From positions 707,971 through 771,970 of the forward strand of contig NC_053421.1 of NCBI RefSeq assembly GCF_016859285.1: a stretch of 64,000 nt of DNA, read 5' to 3'. Both the position numbers and the translations under genes were made by a program. The notes under the pieces were generated by a model. The model did no database searches and was not told the origin of the DNA. It saw only the letters and a list, made by a program, of their open reading frames with translations. This stretch comes from Xiphias gladius (taxonomy: Eukaryota; Chordata; Actinopteri; Istiophoriformes; Xiphiidae). Positions 32,801 to 44,840 of this stretch are shown here, piece by piece (position 1 is the stretch's first letter; the number at the start of each line of letters is the position of its first letter).

Positions 32801-34231
32801 GCTTCATCTAACATCAACATGGAAATGACCCATAAAGATCTGAATGCCTGAGAACTCCCTACTAGGCACGTAAAGTCAGATGACAGAAGAAACTTACTCT
32901 AAAACCAACTAAATCAATAAATTCCGTAAATCCAGGCTTTGATTTCTCGCTTCCCTGGTTATTCTCATCCAGTTATGATGCATACATGGGCCCAAAACCA
33001 GGTTAGCTGAAAAACCAGTTTAGGCTTCTCTGCACAGTCAGATCAAATCTTTGTGAGCCTGCATGTGACTTTTTTTTGTCTATACCTCTGCTTGTGCTTC
33101 TTTATCTCTGCAGATATGGACCAGTGTCTCAGCTGTGACACGAACATAGAGTGGTCTGCTGAGGGCAGCTCTAGTTGCATTCCCAAAGCCCTGCACTACT
33201 TCTCCTGGCAGGATGGCTTCGCTGTGGTGCTACTGACCTTTTCTGTTCTGGGCATCCTCTTGGTTCTGATAGTGTCAGCTCTTTTTTTACATCAGCGTGA
33301 CACTCCTGTGGTGAAGGCTGCTGGAGGGCCGCTGAGCCAGGTCATCTTATTCTCTCTGGTAATCAGTTACATCAGTGCCGTGCTGTTTGTAGGTCGGCCC
33401 AGCAGTTTCCAGTGTAAGGCTCGGCAGGTGCTCTTTGGCATCAGTTTCACTCTGTGTGTCTCCTGCATCCTGGTCAAGACCCTGCAGATCCTTCTTGCCT
33501 TCCAGTTCAATCCTGAGCTGCAGGAGGTTCTGCGGAGGGTCTACCAGCCTTATGTCATCGTCAGCATCTGTGTGGCCCTCCAGGCAGTTACCTGCATCTG
33601 CTGGCTGGTCCTCAAAAGCCCATTTAATCACATCATCAGGCAACCAACTACTCTGCTGGAGGAATGTCATGAGGGTTCACACTTGGCCTTCGGGGTGATG
33701 TTAGCCTACATAGCTGTCCTAGCTTTTGTGTGTTTCATCTGCGCCTTCAAAGGACGTAGACTTCCACAGCACTACAATGAGGCAAAGTTCATCACCTTCA
33801 GCATGCTGCTCTACCTTATCTCCTGGCTGCTCTTTGTTCCTGTCCACGTCACCACTTCAGGAGTGTACCTGTCGGCTGTGGAGATGGTGGTGATTCTGAT
33901 CTCCAACTATGGCATCCTAAGCTGTCATTTCTTCCCAAAGTGCTATATAATCCTTTTTAAGAAGGAACAAAACACCAAAAGTGCTTTCAGGAAGAATCTG
34001 TATGAGTATTCCAGCAAAACCACAGATTCCATCTCTATGTCTGGGATTTCAGTGTCAGAGCAACAGTCCAGGAACCAGCACTTCATCATCAGTTCTTTGT
34101 CCCTCTCTGTACCTGCAGCTAATCCTCTCAAGCCTGCTTTGGTGACATACTGCAGAGACGGGACCAGCTGCACAAGGTTGCACAGAGGTTCAGTAACAAG
34201 ACACTGCCTCAGAAGAAGCACCAGCATGTAA
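23827..34231 (+). CDS. gprc6a: Class C GPCR, GPRC6A type (amino-acid/cation receptor)
   Basis: Exons: 23827-24026, 25223-25517, 27752-28555, 29561-29776, 30079-30202, 33114-34231; 918 residues, close to human GPRC6A. Order: hydrophobic signal peptide (about 1-23); Venus-flytrap ligand domain over exons 1-4 (GDIIIGGIFPIHE, GASYSETSIAIARQL, STAVILSD, GTYGWNWVGIVTTDGDYG); nine-cysteine NCD3G domain (about 510-565); seven membrane helices in exon 6 with the class C marks CKARQVLFGISFTLC, YNEAKFITF and FFPKCYIILF; then NTKSAF and a short tail. The Cys in NTSTCGQ lies where the family makes its dimer disulfide. Known: GPRC6A and its goldfish relative 5.24 sense basic L-amino acids and divalent cations at the plasma membrane; fish copies also serve smell. 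The intron after exon 5 has a GC donor. Introns 2 and 5 share a copied block. A divergent OlfC/CaSR-type receptor is less likely, given the tail match and the kpna5 neighbour. Confidence 0.9.
24163..24435 (+). mobile_element. tRNA-derived SINE, plus orientation
   Basis: A box TGGCTCAGGAGG at 24172-24183 and B box GGTTTGATCCC at 24220-24230 lie at tRNA-like spacing. The body contains 'agatactgaaccccaaattg' and the tail 'acgctatataagtgcagtcc'. It is the second copy of the SINE at 5001-5281 and sits in gprc6a intron 1. Confidence 0.85.
25971..26048. repeat. Near-palindromic mini-element, copy 2
   Basis: The arms 'acattaaaaccagtt' and 'aacggttttaatgtt' meet at 26003-26005; the outer parts (atatataccgatgagc / ggctgatcgtgta) are less well paired. 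It belongs to the same family as 6406-6474 and lies in gprc6a intron 2. Confidence 0.7.
26944..27670 (+). repeat. Intron-2 block A, recurring in intron 5
   Basis: This block aligns in order with 30677-31230 through many shared words, for example 'caaatatgtcagagcagg', 'gagctctggtattgtggctg', 'ggaactgagccatcatta', 'tgtgattggatcatttatag'. Copy A is about 170 bases longer because of internal gaps. It ends about 80 bases before gprc6a exon 3. Confidence 0.85.
28845..29190 (+). repeat. Interspersed fish repeat (DNA-transposon-like)
   Basis: Recognised by 'tttcttcaaatttggcac', 'aggtcaaagttcaagacctt' and the tail 'gttggtggaggcatacaac' that is also present at 6620-6640. It has no coding content and sits in the gprc6a intron between 28555 and 29561. 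Confidence 0.6.
30203..30204 (+). other. gprc6a: Non-canonical GC splice donor in gprc6a
   Basis: The exon ends AATGAGACAG and the intron begins GCAAGA. Joining the last G to AT of the exon at 33114 gives Asp in SNETDMDQCLSC, matching the family at this point and preserving the cysteine spacing. No GT lies near. A C-tract follows at 30211-30222. Confidence 0.82.
30465..30676 (+). mobile_element. LINE fragment, segment upstream of the reverse transcriptase core
   Basis: The words 'ggagtcccctgtccagga', 'gagcttggggacatgga' and the frame SEWAMSKASIV match a common teleost non-LTR retrotransposon. It breaks off at 30676, where block B begins, and resumes further along the same element at 31231. 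Confidence 0.65.
30677..31230 (+). repeat. Block B: copy of intron-2 block A inside a broken LINE
   Basis: It aligns with 26944-27670 in the same orientation, with several gaps. Two parts of one LINE flank it on the left (30465-30676) and right (31231-32010), and the part of the LINE that should join them, several hundred bases, is missing. Confidence 0.8.
31231..32010 (+). mobile_element. LINE fragment, reverse transcriptase C-terminal part, decayed
   Basis: The plus frames read VIFMDRISRPSWGRRVSG, then in shifted frames SKSEAMVL-like, EFKYSRVWFTSERRM, RKAKLSIYQLIYAPT, HELWGMTERMRS and a final PQEELEKVSGERN. The YADD box is not intact. It has multiple stops and frameshifts and lies in gprc6a intron 5. 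The family name is uncertain. Confidence 0.7.
32011..33113. other. Rest of gprc6a intron 5, nothing recognised
   Basis: No gene or clear repeat was seen. It ends in a good polypyrimidine tract and the acceptor tctctgcag at 33105-33113. Confidence 0.5.
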
Positions 34232-34604
34232 CTGTCATTATTTAAAATTGGTTCTCAGAAATCTTCTATACTTACTTATAAGTATTCATTCTAAAGATTA
34301 AACATTTTACAAGATCTGAGTGTAAGTATTTTCTCATTTTTCATTTGTCTTTATGACAGTGAATATCCTAAAAGGAAAACAAGTGCAAATTTACTTAAAC
34401 CATGAAGACATGTCAACTCTGACCAGAAACCAGAGCAGCAGAATCATGTTCTCTGATTGGTGGATTTTAGCAAATCAGATGTCAGATCAGTCCCAGTGGC
34501 TTTGACAGAAATCACAAAAGAGGTCTGGGAGAATCCCATCATTATGATTCAAATTTAATTTAACACTAAAAATGAGAAATGAACTATATTTCAAATAAGA
34601 AATT

Positions 34605-35050
34605 AATTCAACTTTATTGTCCATCAGGGTGGAAATTTGTTTTTATCAAAACATAAATGCATCACAAGAACATGAACACCGTTCAACACTGTTCATAAGT
34701 GAAACACATGAATACAACATATTAAACAAAACATAAGACATAGAAACATAAAATCAAATATGCTACAACTCATTCCACTATTAAAAACTAAAAGAGGCAT
34801 AAACAAGATGGTTTACTCATAATACAAACTTTAATATGAGCAGGAAATTAACATTTGCAGGTTTGATGGGAAAAAATAAAATTGTGCCTCCTGTTTATTC
34901 TATGTCAGCCACTCTGCTTCCGGACCAAGAGCCACTAAACACCCACGTGAAGGAATTAAGTACTGGCTGCCCGGGATATATTAAAAAAATGATGATGTCA
35001 AGAGCACAGAAATCAGCTGTCCCCAGGGAAATACAATACAGTCTGTAAGA
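34605..35050 (-). repeat. Possible LINE 3' tail, minus orientation
   Basis: 34608-34640 read on the minus strand gives 'ttccaccctgatggacaat' then aaagttgaatt, which resembles the end of fish LINEs (…ggacaataaagt). The rest is A-rich on the plus strand without a readable protein. Confidence 0.35.
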
Positions 35051-37970
35051 AGTAGGACAAAGATATTGTTAACCGTTTTGCCTCTAGTCCTGACTTTGAA
35101 ATGAAATGAATGAACACCACTCACTCACATCACTTTCATGACTGACTATTCTCTAAACAATGTCATCAGGTAATTATCTGTCCATTGAGTGAGACAGACA
35201 GAGATTAAGACACCCATAGGCCCTTGTCCCTGGCACCAAAGCATGTACAAACCCATTACAACATGCAGTGATACTGGCTTGTTCCAAAACACATCTATAG
35301 ACATTTATTATCCAGATATATGGGCCTATAAACATCAGCATTCCCAGTAAATGAATGCGATATGAAAAGATATGTCTGATGGTGGAGTCTGATAGTCTCC
35401 ATCTGGCCTTAAATGTTTTATGGCCATCGTCCGTTGATGTAACATACACACTTATCTCATTTCATAATGTACTAATGGATGCTGTTCAGTCAGTGATGAA
35501 TATAGGTTTGGCTTCCTCTGTTAGGTAAGCAACATTCTACCAAATGGTTCAGAATTTTGAATTTATGCATGTGTCTTAACAGAAGCAGAAAGCAGAAGGT
35601 AATGACTTCATATCTTTTGGTTGCACTCATGTACTTGAGGATTCAAGTGGGCTTTGACTTTTGGTCACTTCCAAAGACCATGAAGTAGTATCCCATTCTC
35701 ATGGTTGTGTCTGAGTTTGATGTATCTGTTTTGACAGCTCGGCAAACTGCTGTAAACAACAGGCTAAGTTTTTTTTTCTCTGCAAAATTTGTTTTATCTG
35801 CTAACCTGTTTGCAAAGATTATTTAATCTGCTTCCACATTTCCACATTTTTGTACGTCATGTGTCATGTCATGCTGGCAGAGACAAAACAAAGGCATTTT
35901 TTAATAAGGCAGTTCATCCATTACACAAATGAGAATGACATTTAAGACAATTAATCTATCGCATGAAAATGACTGTGGTCAGCTTGGTAGGATGAGAGGG
36001 TAAACAGCCTTAGGTGCTGCTCGTCATCAAGTTTCACACTGAAAATTACCAGCTCTGAACTTGTCTGTCTGGTTTTGCAACATACATTAAGAAAATAGGA
36101 AGGGACAGGGAAACCATGACAACTTTTAAAATTAGATGGCACCACAGCTTTGCTCAAATAATTTTTAGTGAGTCAAGATCCTGTGTATGTTAATGAGAAA
36201 GAGAAAGTAGGGTTGTGAGAACTGGACAGCTGAAGTGACACTGGGTCTCCGTTTGTTGCACAAAAAAGGCCCCCTAAGACCATTATTTAATGACTGTAGG
36301 CAGAATACGAGCCTAAGAGCTCAACAGAAACTTGAAACTCCATCACAACTGTGGGGAACGTAAACTCCAGCCTGCTCTGTGGAAAGAATGCCACATTGTA
36401 ATGGGATATAAGTGAGCTGAAATTCCAGTCTTCTAATCCATTCTGTCTGATACTCAAGGAAATAATCACATTTAACAATAAACAGCCTGACAGGTATTCC
36501 AGTGTTTCATCTGACATGTTTAAAGATGCCAGGAGTTAGACTCAAAACATCCTAAAATGCTCATATGAGTTCATGGGCTACTGTACTTAAAAAAACACCA
36601 AAGTTCTTTATATTTATATTCATACATTAAAATAAATTAAAAATTATTGACAGTCCCAAAATTTCAGTCCACATGTGCACAATTCTAAAATGAAATTATT
36701 TTGAATAACTTGGGGATCATTTTTATAATACCTTATTATTTATTTTACGTAATTCTTTTTCATATTGTGCACCATTCCTAGTAGTTTTCAATTGTTTTGG
36801 CAGCACTTTCTAAAAAGCCACCTATTATAAAAGGGATTATAAATTGTTATGAATGGCTTATTAATGGTTATTAAAACAGTCACTAATGATTGATTACTTA
36901 ATGTTTATAAAGTATAATACTTTATAAATCTATGATAAGCCATTAATAAAATCAACTTTTGGATTGACAAGATGCGAAAAGAAAACTGTACAGCATAGAT
37001 GAAATGTTTATGACAATGGAGTTTTCTAGTTGGGAATTTTCCATTTTGTCATTTGAATAAAGCCTCTGTTGCATCAGTGTGCTGTTTAAATAAAATCTTT
37101 AGGTAATAACCATGGATGGATTACCGAACAGGCCTGCTGGCCACAGGCTTAGGGGCCTGAGAGGTCAATGGGCCTCTGGGCCTGAGCCTCTGTTTGAATT
37201 GACTGTTAATATTTTTTGTTTGTCACAGAGCTTAGTTAAAAGAGACAACAACTACAAAGAGGTGCAAAACAACCCAAATACAGTACTAATGCAGTCATAA
37301 ATGTTGATTAAGTATTAATATAGCTTCAGAAGACAACATATCTGGAGTTATAATTGTTTTAAATTCATTATTAAACAAAGTAAGTCACTAATAAAATCAT
37401 TAATGGATGGTCACATGATATTTAGTTTCTCATAAGCCAACAGCAAAGTTCTTACCATACTTCATTATGTCTGTTGTGAATGTTAAACTGTTGAAAAAGG
37501 TGTCAATTATTGAGTTTTAGTCCAGGTTCTATGAAGCACTCTTCCAAAAGGTCAGTGGTCAAATTTGTTTTTATTAATGGCTTATAACTAATGTATAAAA
37601 CTTTATTACATGCATACCACAAACCTCTCCAAAGGCAAGAGGAACCCCCAAAGCTTAATGTGAAGCTTTCCAAGCAAGGCTCAGCAAAACACCTTCACCT
37701 GACGTCCTACACAGGAGACTAGAGTAGTAAAGGAGGAACGTTGACAATGGGAACCATCAAATACAGTATGACTAAAGGAGGCCATGGTATCATTAGTTAA
37801 AAATGAAATTAGTGGAACACTTTATCTGTCCTCAACTTGCCAGATCCCACTTCTCCATTTGAAAAAAACTTACATTTGAAGACCTTGAAATAAATATCAC
37901 TGATCTACCAACATAGGAAGGCGTAGCTGAAGTTTTAAAACAGGGAAAGCTATTGGAATTGATGGAATCT
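35051..37970. other. Intergenic, nothing recognised
   Basis: AT-rich sequence downstream of gprc6a. Short open frames on both strands show no known domain. In human the gene FAM162B lies between KPNA5 and GPRC6A; I saw no trace of it here or in the rest of 34.3-46.8 kb. Confidence 0.45.
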
Positions 37971-37971
37971 A

Positions 37972-39760
37972 CACTGTAAAAACAAACAAGCTGGTTCAAC
38001 TTAAAATTATTTGTAACCTGACTGACTATGTTACTTTTAAATGTACAAAAAGTGCCTTTGTTCTTATAAAAAAAAATTAAAAAAAAAAAGTTAGATATGT
38101 AAGCAATAAAAATAATGTACAATGGCCATCCAAACTTATGTTCTGGCTTCGACATATACTATTCTAAAGTGGTCAAGTATGAGCACTTTAAAGGTTTTTG
38201 CTGGTCATTTTTGTGTTCCCAAGCAACAAGGTGTAAGCAAAGGTTCTGAGGGAAAAGTACAGACACTAAAGACATGCTGCATAGAAGTGGGTGCAGGTAG
38301 TGTATCACTTAATTGTTTGTCAGCCACCATAAACACAAAAACAACAAGAAGGAAGGTGACCACAACAAACATGCCAGAGGAAATGAAACAGTCACCATTT
38401 ACCCAAACTTTGAACATTCAAGAAAAACAAAAGAGTAATATCAACAAAGGGTCAGAGCAGGCAAAAAAAGACAGTGACAAACGGAGCAAAGCGAGACAAG
38501 AATAACCTTTGGTCCAACAATAACGCGATGGAGAGAAGTGAAATAAAAGCTGGGTTTCTCAACAGACTCTAAGATGGTGTCTGCTTTACTTAAAAATGCA
38601 ATATGTAAGTTTTCTCTGCCGCCGAACATTGTTTCTTTGCCTGGAGCAGTTGGTGGTGGTGGTGATAATAGTCGCTTGCCAAGAGCTTCAGCCGTAGTTG
38701 CTTTTACAAGACAAGAGGTTAGGATACACTCACAAGGCAGCACTACTTCTTCATCCTCTCATGCTGAACTGAGGGCTGACTGGATGCTACAGTGACTCAC
38801 TATCGCAAAGTACTATTATGAGATGGGCCAGGCCAGGGCTCATTGGTTAGCATGCTTAGCATTCTTCAACTTCAGCTGAAAAGTGTCAGAAGAAAAACCA
38901 AAACAAGAGCTAAAATTTGTTGCTTTCCACCGCTGGAGCACCTCTTGGTGAGGAAGGGAATGAAGTTTGAAGCTGAACTCACAACATTCCTTCTCGACTG
39001 GTAAGTAAACAGCTGTTAATTCTAACATTTGCTATGTAGTGATAGCAAAAACTCACATATAGTATCTTAACACTTAATACCAATTTCTGCCTTCCTACAG
39101 AGAACGGCATGACCCTCACACAGCTGAAGTGAAAACTATAAGACATTGTAATGATTTTTAAGGCAAAGTCCTGATTAAAAACAATATACAGCCTGAAGTC
39201 TATAGTTATAAACATTCAGTCATCATTTCATTAGACTCCGTAAAAATAGCTTCTTTTTTTTTAATACGATTGGTATGAAATTTACATGGTTTCTTTGTTT
39301 AATCTCTCAATATTTCTGAAGGTGATGAAAAATTGGTAGTGATAATTTTCTTTTGATACTGTTAGAAAACAGAAACTTCAGTTGTGTGGGCAAGAATGAA
39401 TTTCAAGTTGTAAATAAGATGAACTATTTCTCAAAAAGTACCCTGGTTGTGTTAAAAACAGTAAGTTGATTCAACAAGATAATTACTTGAACCAACTTTT
39501 ATTTTATGTTTAAGCACCTGAAAATAGTAAATTGATTCAACAGGATGCTCAGTTGGATAGTTTAATATTATGTTTGTGCAACTGAAGATATCAGCAAATG
39601 TTGGCTGACTAGTCATCTTATGTTGTCACAACTAGGATTTAGGTTTGTACAACTTCAAATGTCTTTGTATCACTAAAAAAAGTGTTGATTAAACTTGAAA
39701 TATCATGTCAATGCAACATTTTTGTCACCTTTACCTTTGCAAACTTATTATTTTCAGTAA
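37972..39760 (+). mobile_element. Candidate DNA transposon with subterminal repeats
   Basis: It begins cactgtaaaaacaaac and ends ttattttcagta, weakly inverted ends. The word ttgattcaaca recurs near 39466 and 39531, and similar 'ggttcaactta' words lie at the left end. Inside, the plus frames around 38870-39000 read like a degraded TRVNIG..RW..LR..KG module (here KTRAKICCFP, then LVRKGMKFEAEL), a sequence often found in fish repeats. I cannot name the superfamily. Confidence 0.4.
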
Positions 39761-40968
39761 AAGGAACACAGACATAAGTGCAAATAGCCGAAGATCCTGT
39801 GCATTTAATTTGGTTAACATCTGAGAGAGCATACAGCACTATTGTAACATGACAAAAACACTATTCAGGGGAACAGACTACGGCACAAGACCAGGGTAGA
39901 GAGGGAGGGAAAGATGTCTTCACGTGAGAGTGAGGTGCAAAGACTTTTTGGTATTCTGATGTGATATCCATTGTCATGCATATGGCTGATCTGATTACTG
40001 TGAGCGATCTGAAACCACAGCAGTTTTGTGTTAAAATGTACTTGCTAACAGCTAGCATTATTCGCCAACTGATGCCCACTGTCTGAGTGGCTATTAATAG
40101 GTAAGGGTGTCTCCTTGGCAACAGGCAGTTAGTGACTTACCCAACATGTGAATATGTCTCGCTAATGTTATGATCCAGTTTCCCTCCTAACTTTAGGATA
40201 TTGAGTCGCAGCTACTGATAGGAAAATTCTAAAACAAACTCAGGAACACCATCTGAAATTCACAAGAGTAGGTTGTTTATTCTTGCAGCAAGGGAACAAG
40301 TTACACACAGAGAATCTGCAGTGCAAATGTTCAAAAATACAGAGTTCACATGAAACTTTTATAATGCCAGATGGACAGACGCTTGTATTCTCGCTGACAT
40401 ATATCACACACATGGTGAAGATAGTTATTTGCTTATCATACAGGAATAGACAAGTGAGATGGCCTTGAGGAGAGGAACAAGAGTGCCCTGTTCCTCTCTG
40501 GTATTCACCTCCTCCCCTGGGCGCAGCCTCTGTTGTCATGAGAGAGTTGTACAGATTCTCACACAAGTAATAATACGAGGTCAATACGAGGTGATTACAT
40601 AGCCATGAGCATAAGAATTTTTCCAACAGCTACAAACAGTAATAACAGAATGTGGGGATTACAAACAAACAGAGGTTTGTGTGAGTCCATCATCCATGAT
40701 GACCAGCACCTTTCAAGTATCTTTTCAGGCCTGTTCTCACCATTCATGGTATAATCTCAGATCTAAAACATATGAAACCCAAACATTTTACACACTAGTT
40801 TTCAGAAAGGAAATCACAAACGAAAACCATTGTGAATATGTAGTATGCTTTGTGTGATATATATCAAGAATACAGTGTGCTTTGTGTGATGTAGTATAAT
40901 ATGGCTTGTTTGATACCGTGTAAATATAGTGTTCTTTATGTGAATTTCGTTTAAATATAGTGTGCTTT
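39761..40968. other. Intergenic, nothing recognised
   Basis: A minus-strand frame at 40240-40626 and others have no recognisable domain. A short repeating word (agtgtgctttgtgtga and variants) appears around 40840-40975, just before the LINE. Confidence 0.4.
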
Positions 40969-40969
40969 G

Positions 40970-42860
40970 TTAGACCTTAGACCTTTGCTGCATTAGATAC
41001 CATTGACCATCATATCCTATTACAGAGACTGGAACATTTAATTGGCTTTAAAGGAACTGATCTAAGTTGGTTTAGGTAATATCTATCAGATAGATTTCAG
41101 TTTGTGCACGTTAACAATAAATCCTCCGTATACTCAAAAGTTAGTCACAGAGTTCCACAAGGTTGTGTGCTTGGACCAGTTCTATTCACCCTATAAATGC
41201 TTCCTTTAGGCACTATTATTAGGAAACACTCCATAAACTTCCATTGCTATGATGATGATACCCAATTGTATTTGTCAATTAAGCCTGGTGAAACCAATCA
41301 GTAAGCTAAACTTCAAGCTTGCCTTAAGGACATAAAGACCTGGATGATCAGCAACTTTCTGCTGTTAAACTCAAACAAAACTGAAGTTATTCTGCTTGGC
41401 CCCCAACACCTGAGAAACACCTTATCTAATGATAGAGTTACTCTGGATGGCTTTGCCCTGGCCTCTAGCACCACTGTTAGGAATCTCGGAGTTCTCTTTG
41501 ATGAGGATATGTCCTTTCATTCTCACATAAAAAAAACTTCAAAGACTGCCTTTTTCCACCTGTGTAACATTACAAAAATCAGGCAAATCCTGTCTCAGAA
41601 AGACGCTGAAAAACTAGTCCATGCTTTTGTTACCTCTCGGCTGGATTATTGTAATTCCTTATTATCAGGCTGTCCCAACAAATCTTTAAATACTCTCCAG
41701 ATGATCCAGAATGCTGAGTACTGACAGGAACTAGGAAAAGAGATCACCATTTTTCCTTTGTTAGCTTCTCTGCATTGGCTGCCTTTAAAATACTTAATAG
41801 AATTTAAAATCCTCCTCCTCACCTAAAAAGCCCTTAATGGTCAGGCACCATTATATCTGAAAAAGCTCATAGTACCCTATTACCCCAGTAGAACACTGTG
41901 CTCCCAGAATGCAGGCTTGCTTGTGGTTCCTAGAGTCTCCAAAAGTACAGTAGGAGGCACAGCCTTCAGTTATCAGGCTCCTCTACTGTGGAACCATCTT
42001 GCAGTTCTGGTCTGGGAAGCAAACACCCTCTCCACGTTTAAGAGTAGGCTTAAAACCTTCCTTTTTGATAAAGCTTAAAATTAGGGCTGGCTCAGGCTTG
42101 TCGTGAACCATCCCCTAGTTGTGCTGCTAGAGGCCTAGACTGCTGGGGGACTTCCCATTACGAGAGTTCCTCTCTCCTCCTCTTCCTCTCCATCTGCACA
42201 CATTCATATGGCATAAATGCTTGTTACTAACTTGACTTCTTCTCTCTCCCGTAGTTTTGTGCTTTTTTTTCTGTCTCCTCTCTCCTCCTGTCGCTTTCTG
42301 CAGGTATTTCTGCCCCTGGTGCTAGAGAGTCTGGATCTGTGACTGCAAATCACCTACTGCCCCCATGATCCTGCTCATCACCCACTGCTTCAAATATTAT
42401 GATTATCATTTATAATTATTAATTATAATAACATCTATATTATTATTTAGTTTTATTAGTACTATTATTCACCCTATTATTATAATTATTAGTTTTATTA
42501 TTAGTCTCATTATTGTTACACATCTTTATGTTATACATCTACTTTGCTATGCCCCCCCCCACCCCACCCCTTTTCTCCCTCTATCTCTCTGTCTCTCTCT
42601 CTCTCGCTCTCTCTGTCTCTCAACCCAGCCGGTCGGGGCAGACGGCCGCCCACCATGAGCCGGGTTCTGTTCAAAGTTTCTACCTGTGAAAAGGGAGTTT
42701 TTCCTTGCCGCAGTCGCCAAGTGCTTGCTCTTGTGGGAATGTTGGATATCTGTAAATATAACTATAAAGAGTATGGTCTAGACCTGCTCTACATGAAAAG
42801 TGCCCTGAGATAACTTCCGTTATGATATGGCACTATATAAATAAAAATGAATTGAATTCA
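40970..42860 (+). mobile_element. L2-like LINE, 5'-truncated, decayed
   Basis: Reverse transcriptase is readable in pieces: AALDTIDHHILLQRLEHLIG, then [29 protein letters not shown] (the YADD-type box is YDDDT, as in this clade), NLGVLFDEDMSFHSHIKK, TSRLDYCNSLLSGCPNKSL, LASLHWLPLKYLIEFKILL, ending STFKSRLKTFLFDKA near 42077. In-frame stops interrupt it. A CT-rich stretch (42576-42621) follows, then the characteristic end 'cactatataaataaa' and tgaattgaattc. The 3' end is complete; the 5' end is cut, as usual for LINEs. Confidence 0.88.
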
Positions 42861-43544
42861 AATTTGTGTGAATATATAGTGAGGATATAATGTGATCCTG
42901 TGGATAGAGTTTGCTGATTCTAATTTATTTCTGTGCTCAAACACTGTTGACTGTTTTGCAATGTTTTAAATAATTCTATTAATTAAAGCAGGCTATTAAG
43001 TCAAATTACGTTTCAGGTGATTATTACATTAATCCAGCTTTCAATTTTTGCTTTCTGTACAAAAACATCAGGAGGAAAACCTTGATTGATTGATATGATT
43101 GATAATGATTCACTGATTGACTAACACTTTGTGTCAGCTTGAATTTCGTGTATCAGATTGGGTCGCTTGACAGCAAATTGCCGGGCTGCTTGTTGTTGCC
43201 AGTTTGACCCTGTTACAATATACTCATACAATGCAATAAACCAGAGGAACTTTTTTTGGTTGTATATATTAAGGATGGAATAGGGTTTGGAATAATGTTG
43301 TACTGAATGGAAAATTAAAGACACCCCTACTTAAGGAACTGAAAGGACTAAACAGGAGTGAAAAAAGGGGGTGTGTTCTACGTTGCATACATCCTATGTT
43401 ATGGTGTGAGGTTTTTTATCAGGCTAAGTTCTGACTGGCAGCTCTGCATTAAATATGAAACAAAGAAGTATAACAGTTACAAGATACACATGAAGTCAAA
43501 CAAAATCATTGTATTTAAAATTTAGCAGAAAATTTTTCAATCTA

Positions 43545-43870
43545 TGCCTTCGACCCGCGGACATCAGCACTTTGTATCTTCCCTAGTGATGTTCTCTCAG
43601 AGCTTCACTGCAGCCACCTCAGCTCTTGCTTGTTGTGGGGTCTCTGCCTTTAGTCCGGTCTTCACCAAGTCTGGTGATTGACTTGGCCAGTCGAGGATAT
43701 TTCACCTCTTCACCATGAAAAGCTATTTAGTTGCTTTTGGATGCATTTGGCTGAATCTGAGCACACAGAATGTTCCTGTATACCTCTGCAATTTTTATGT
43801 TGCTTCTGTGAGCAGTGAATTATCATCTATAAATACCAATATGTCTGTTCAATTTGCAGCCTCAATTTGA
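43545..43870 (-). mobile_element. Tc1-like remnant, minus orientation
   Basis: The block 'gattgacttggccagtcgag' followed by 'ttgcttttggatgcatttgg' parallels 12412-12480 of the Tc1-like element at 12115-13507. No frame survives. Confidence 0.5.
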
Positions 43871-43989
43871 ACCCCTAAAGTTTGGGCACTATTTGTTTAA
43901 AGGGCTATACCTCCCACACAGTTCTTTCTATATTGATTTAACCCACTCAAATTAAAACTGAGACTTGGCACTTGAACGTGGTATACATT

Positions 43990-44290
43990 ACTACATTACC
44001 TCCATGAAAGAGGTTATGCGTTTATCCATGTGTTTGTTTGTTCGTTTGTTTATTTTTCAGCAGGATTTATGCAAAAACTACTGAACCAATTTGCACCGAA
44101 CAACGAGCCAGAGAAGAACCCTTCAGATATTGGGGCTCGGTCATTTACTATAACTTTGAATTTTTGCTTCTGAAGTCTATGTTCTGTTGTATGTTGTTTG
44201 ACATTGGCCTTTGTGGAGGTCTGGACTCTACTGAGCACATTTTCTAGCTTCAAATTGAATGTGCTGAAGCTCAGAGCCTGAAGAACAAAA
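43990..44290 (+). repeat. Interspersed fish repeat, unclassified DNA element
   Basis: It opens 'cctccatgaaagaggttatg', contains gtttgtttgttcgtttgttt and caggatttatgcaaaaacta, and closes with 'tttgtggaggtctggactct'. This is the usual order of a common teleost non-autonomous repeat. Non-coding. Confidence 0.5.
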
Positions 44291-44785
44291 AATGTGTAAC
44301 TGTGCAAATCTGGACTGTATATTTTGTATTGGTGTTAGAATGTGCAGCGTGCCAGTCAGCTCAGTGACTGATACAAGAGGAAGTTGAGTATATTCTCATA
44401 AAGGTGTTATTTTTTTCATCATATATTGTCACTGTTTAAAAAATGCAAAAATAACAATGATGTATTGTTTTCTGAATTCTGATTTAAGGTTTGAAGATGT
44501 TTCTCCAGTCATTCAAACTTTCATCAGCTTTATTCAGTAATGAGGAGCTTGCATTTAACAACGTGAAACATCATGGTGGCATGGCAATAATGGATGTGAC
44601 TCATTAAGTCACATTAATAAAGGTGTATGCAGATAAAACTGACAGGGTAGGATGTCCACCAATGATCTTGCCTCTTTGGTGACATGCCATCTTCAGGTGG
44701 CTGGCATGTGTTAGAACTATCAGTTTAAACATTTTATCACAACATTGTTTTTTAAGACAAGTGAAGCAAGATTACGGTAATTTGT

Positions 44786-44840
44786 ATTTACACCGATCAG
44801 CCACAACATTAAAACCAGTTACCGGTTATAATGTGGCTGA
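44786..44840. repeat. Near-palindromic mini-element, copy 3
   Basis: The arms 'cagccacaacattaaaacc' and 'ggttataatgtggctg' meet at 44818-44823 (agttaccggtt). It lies exactly where the left end of the following Tc1-like copy should be. Confidence 0.72.

Noticed and set aside
33053..33113. ATG upstream of exon 6 as start of a separate seven-helix receptor
   Set aside because: This stretch is the polypyrimidine tract and acceptor of intron 5; the exon begins at 33114 in phase with exon 5.
42544..42813. Frame with a Ser/Leu repeat start (LSLSLSLS)
   Set aside because: It is the CT-rich 3' untranslated part of the L2-like LINE.
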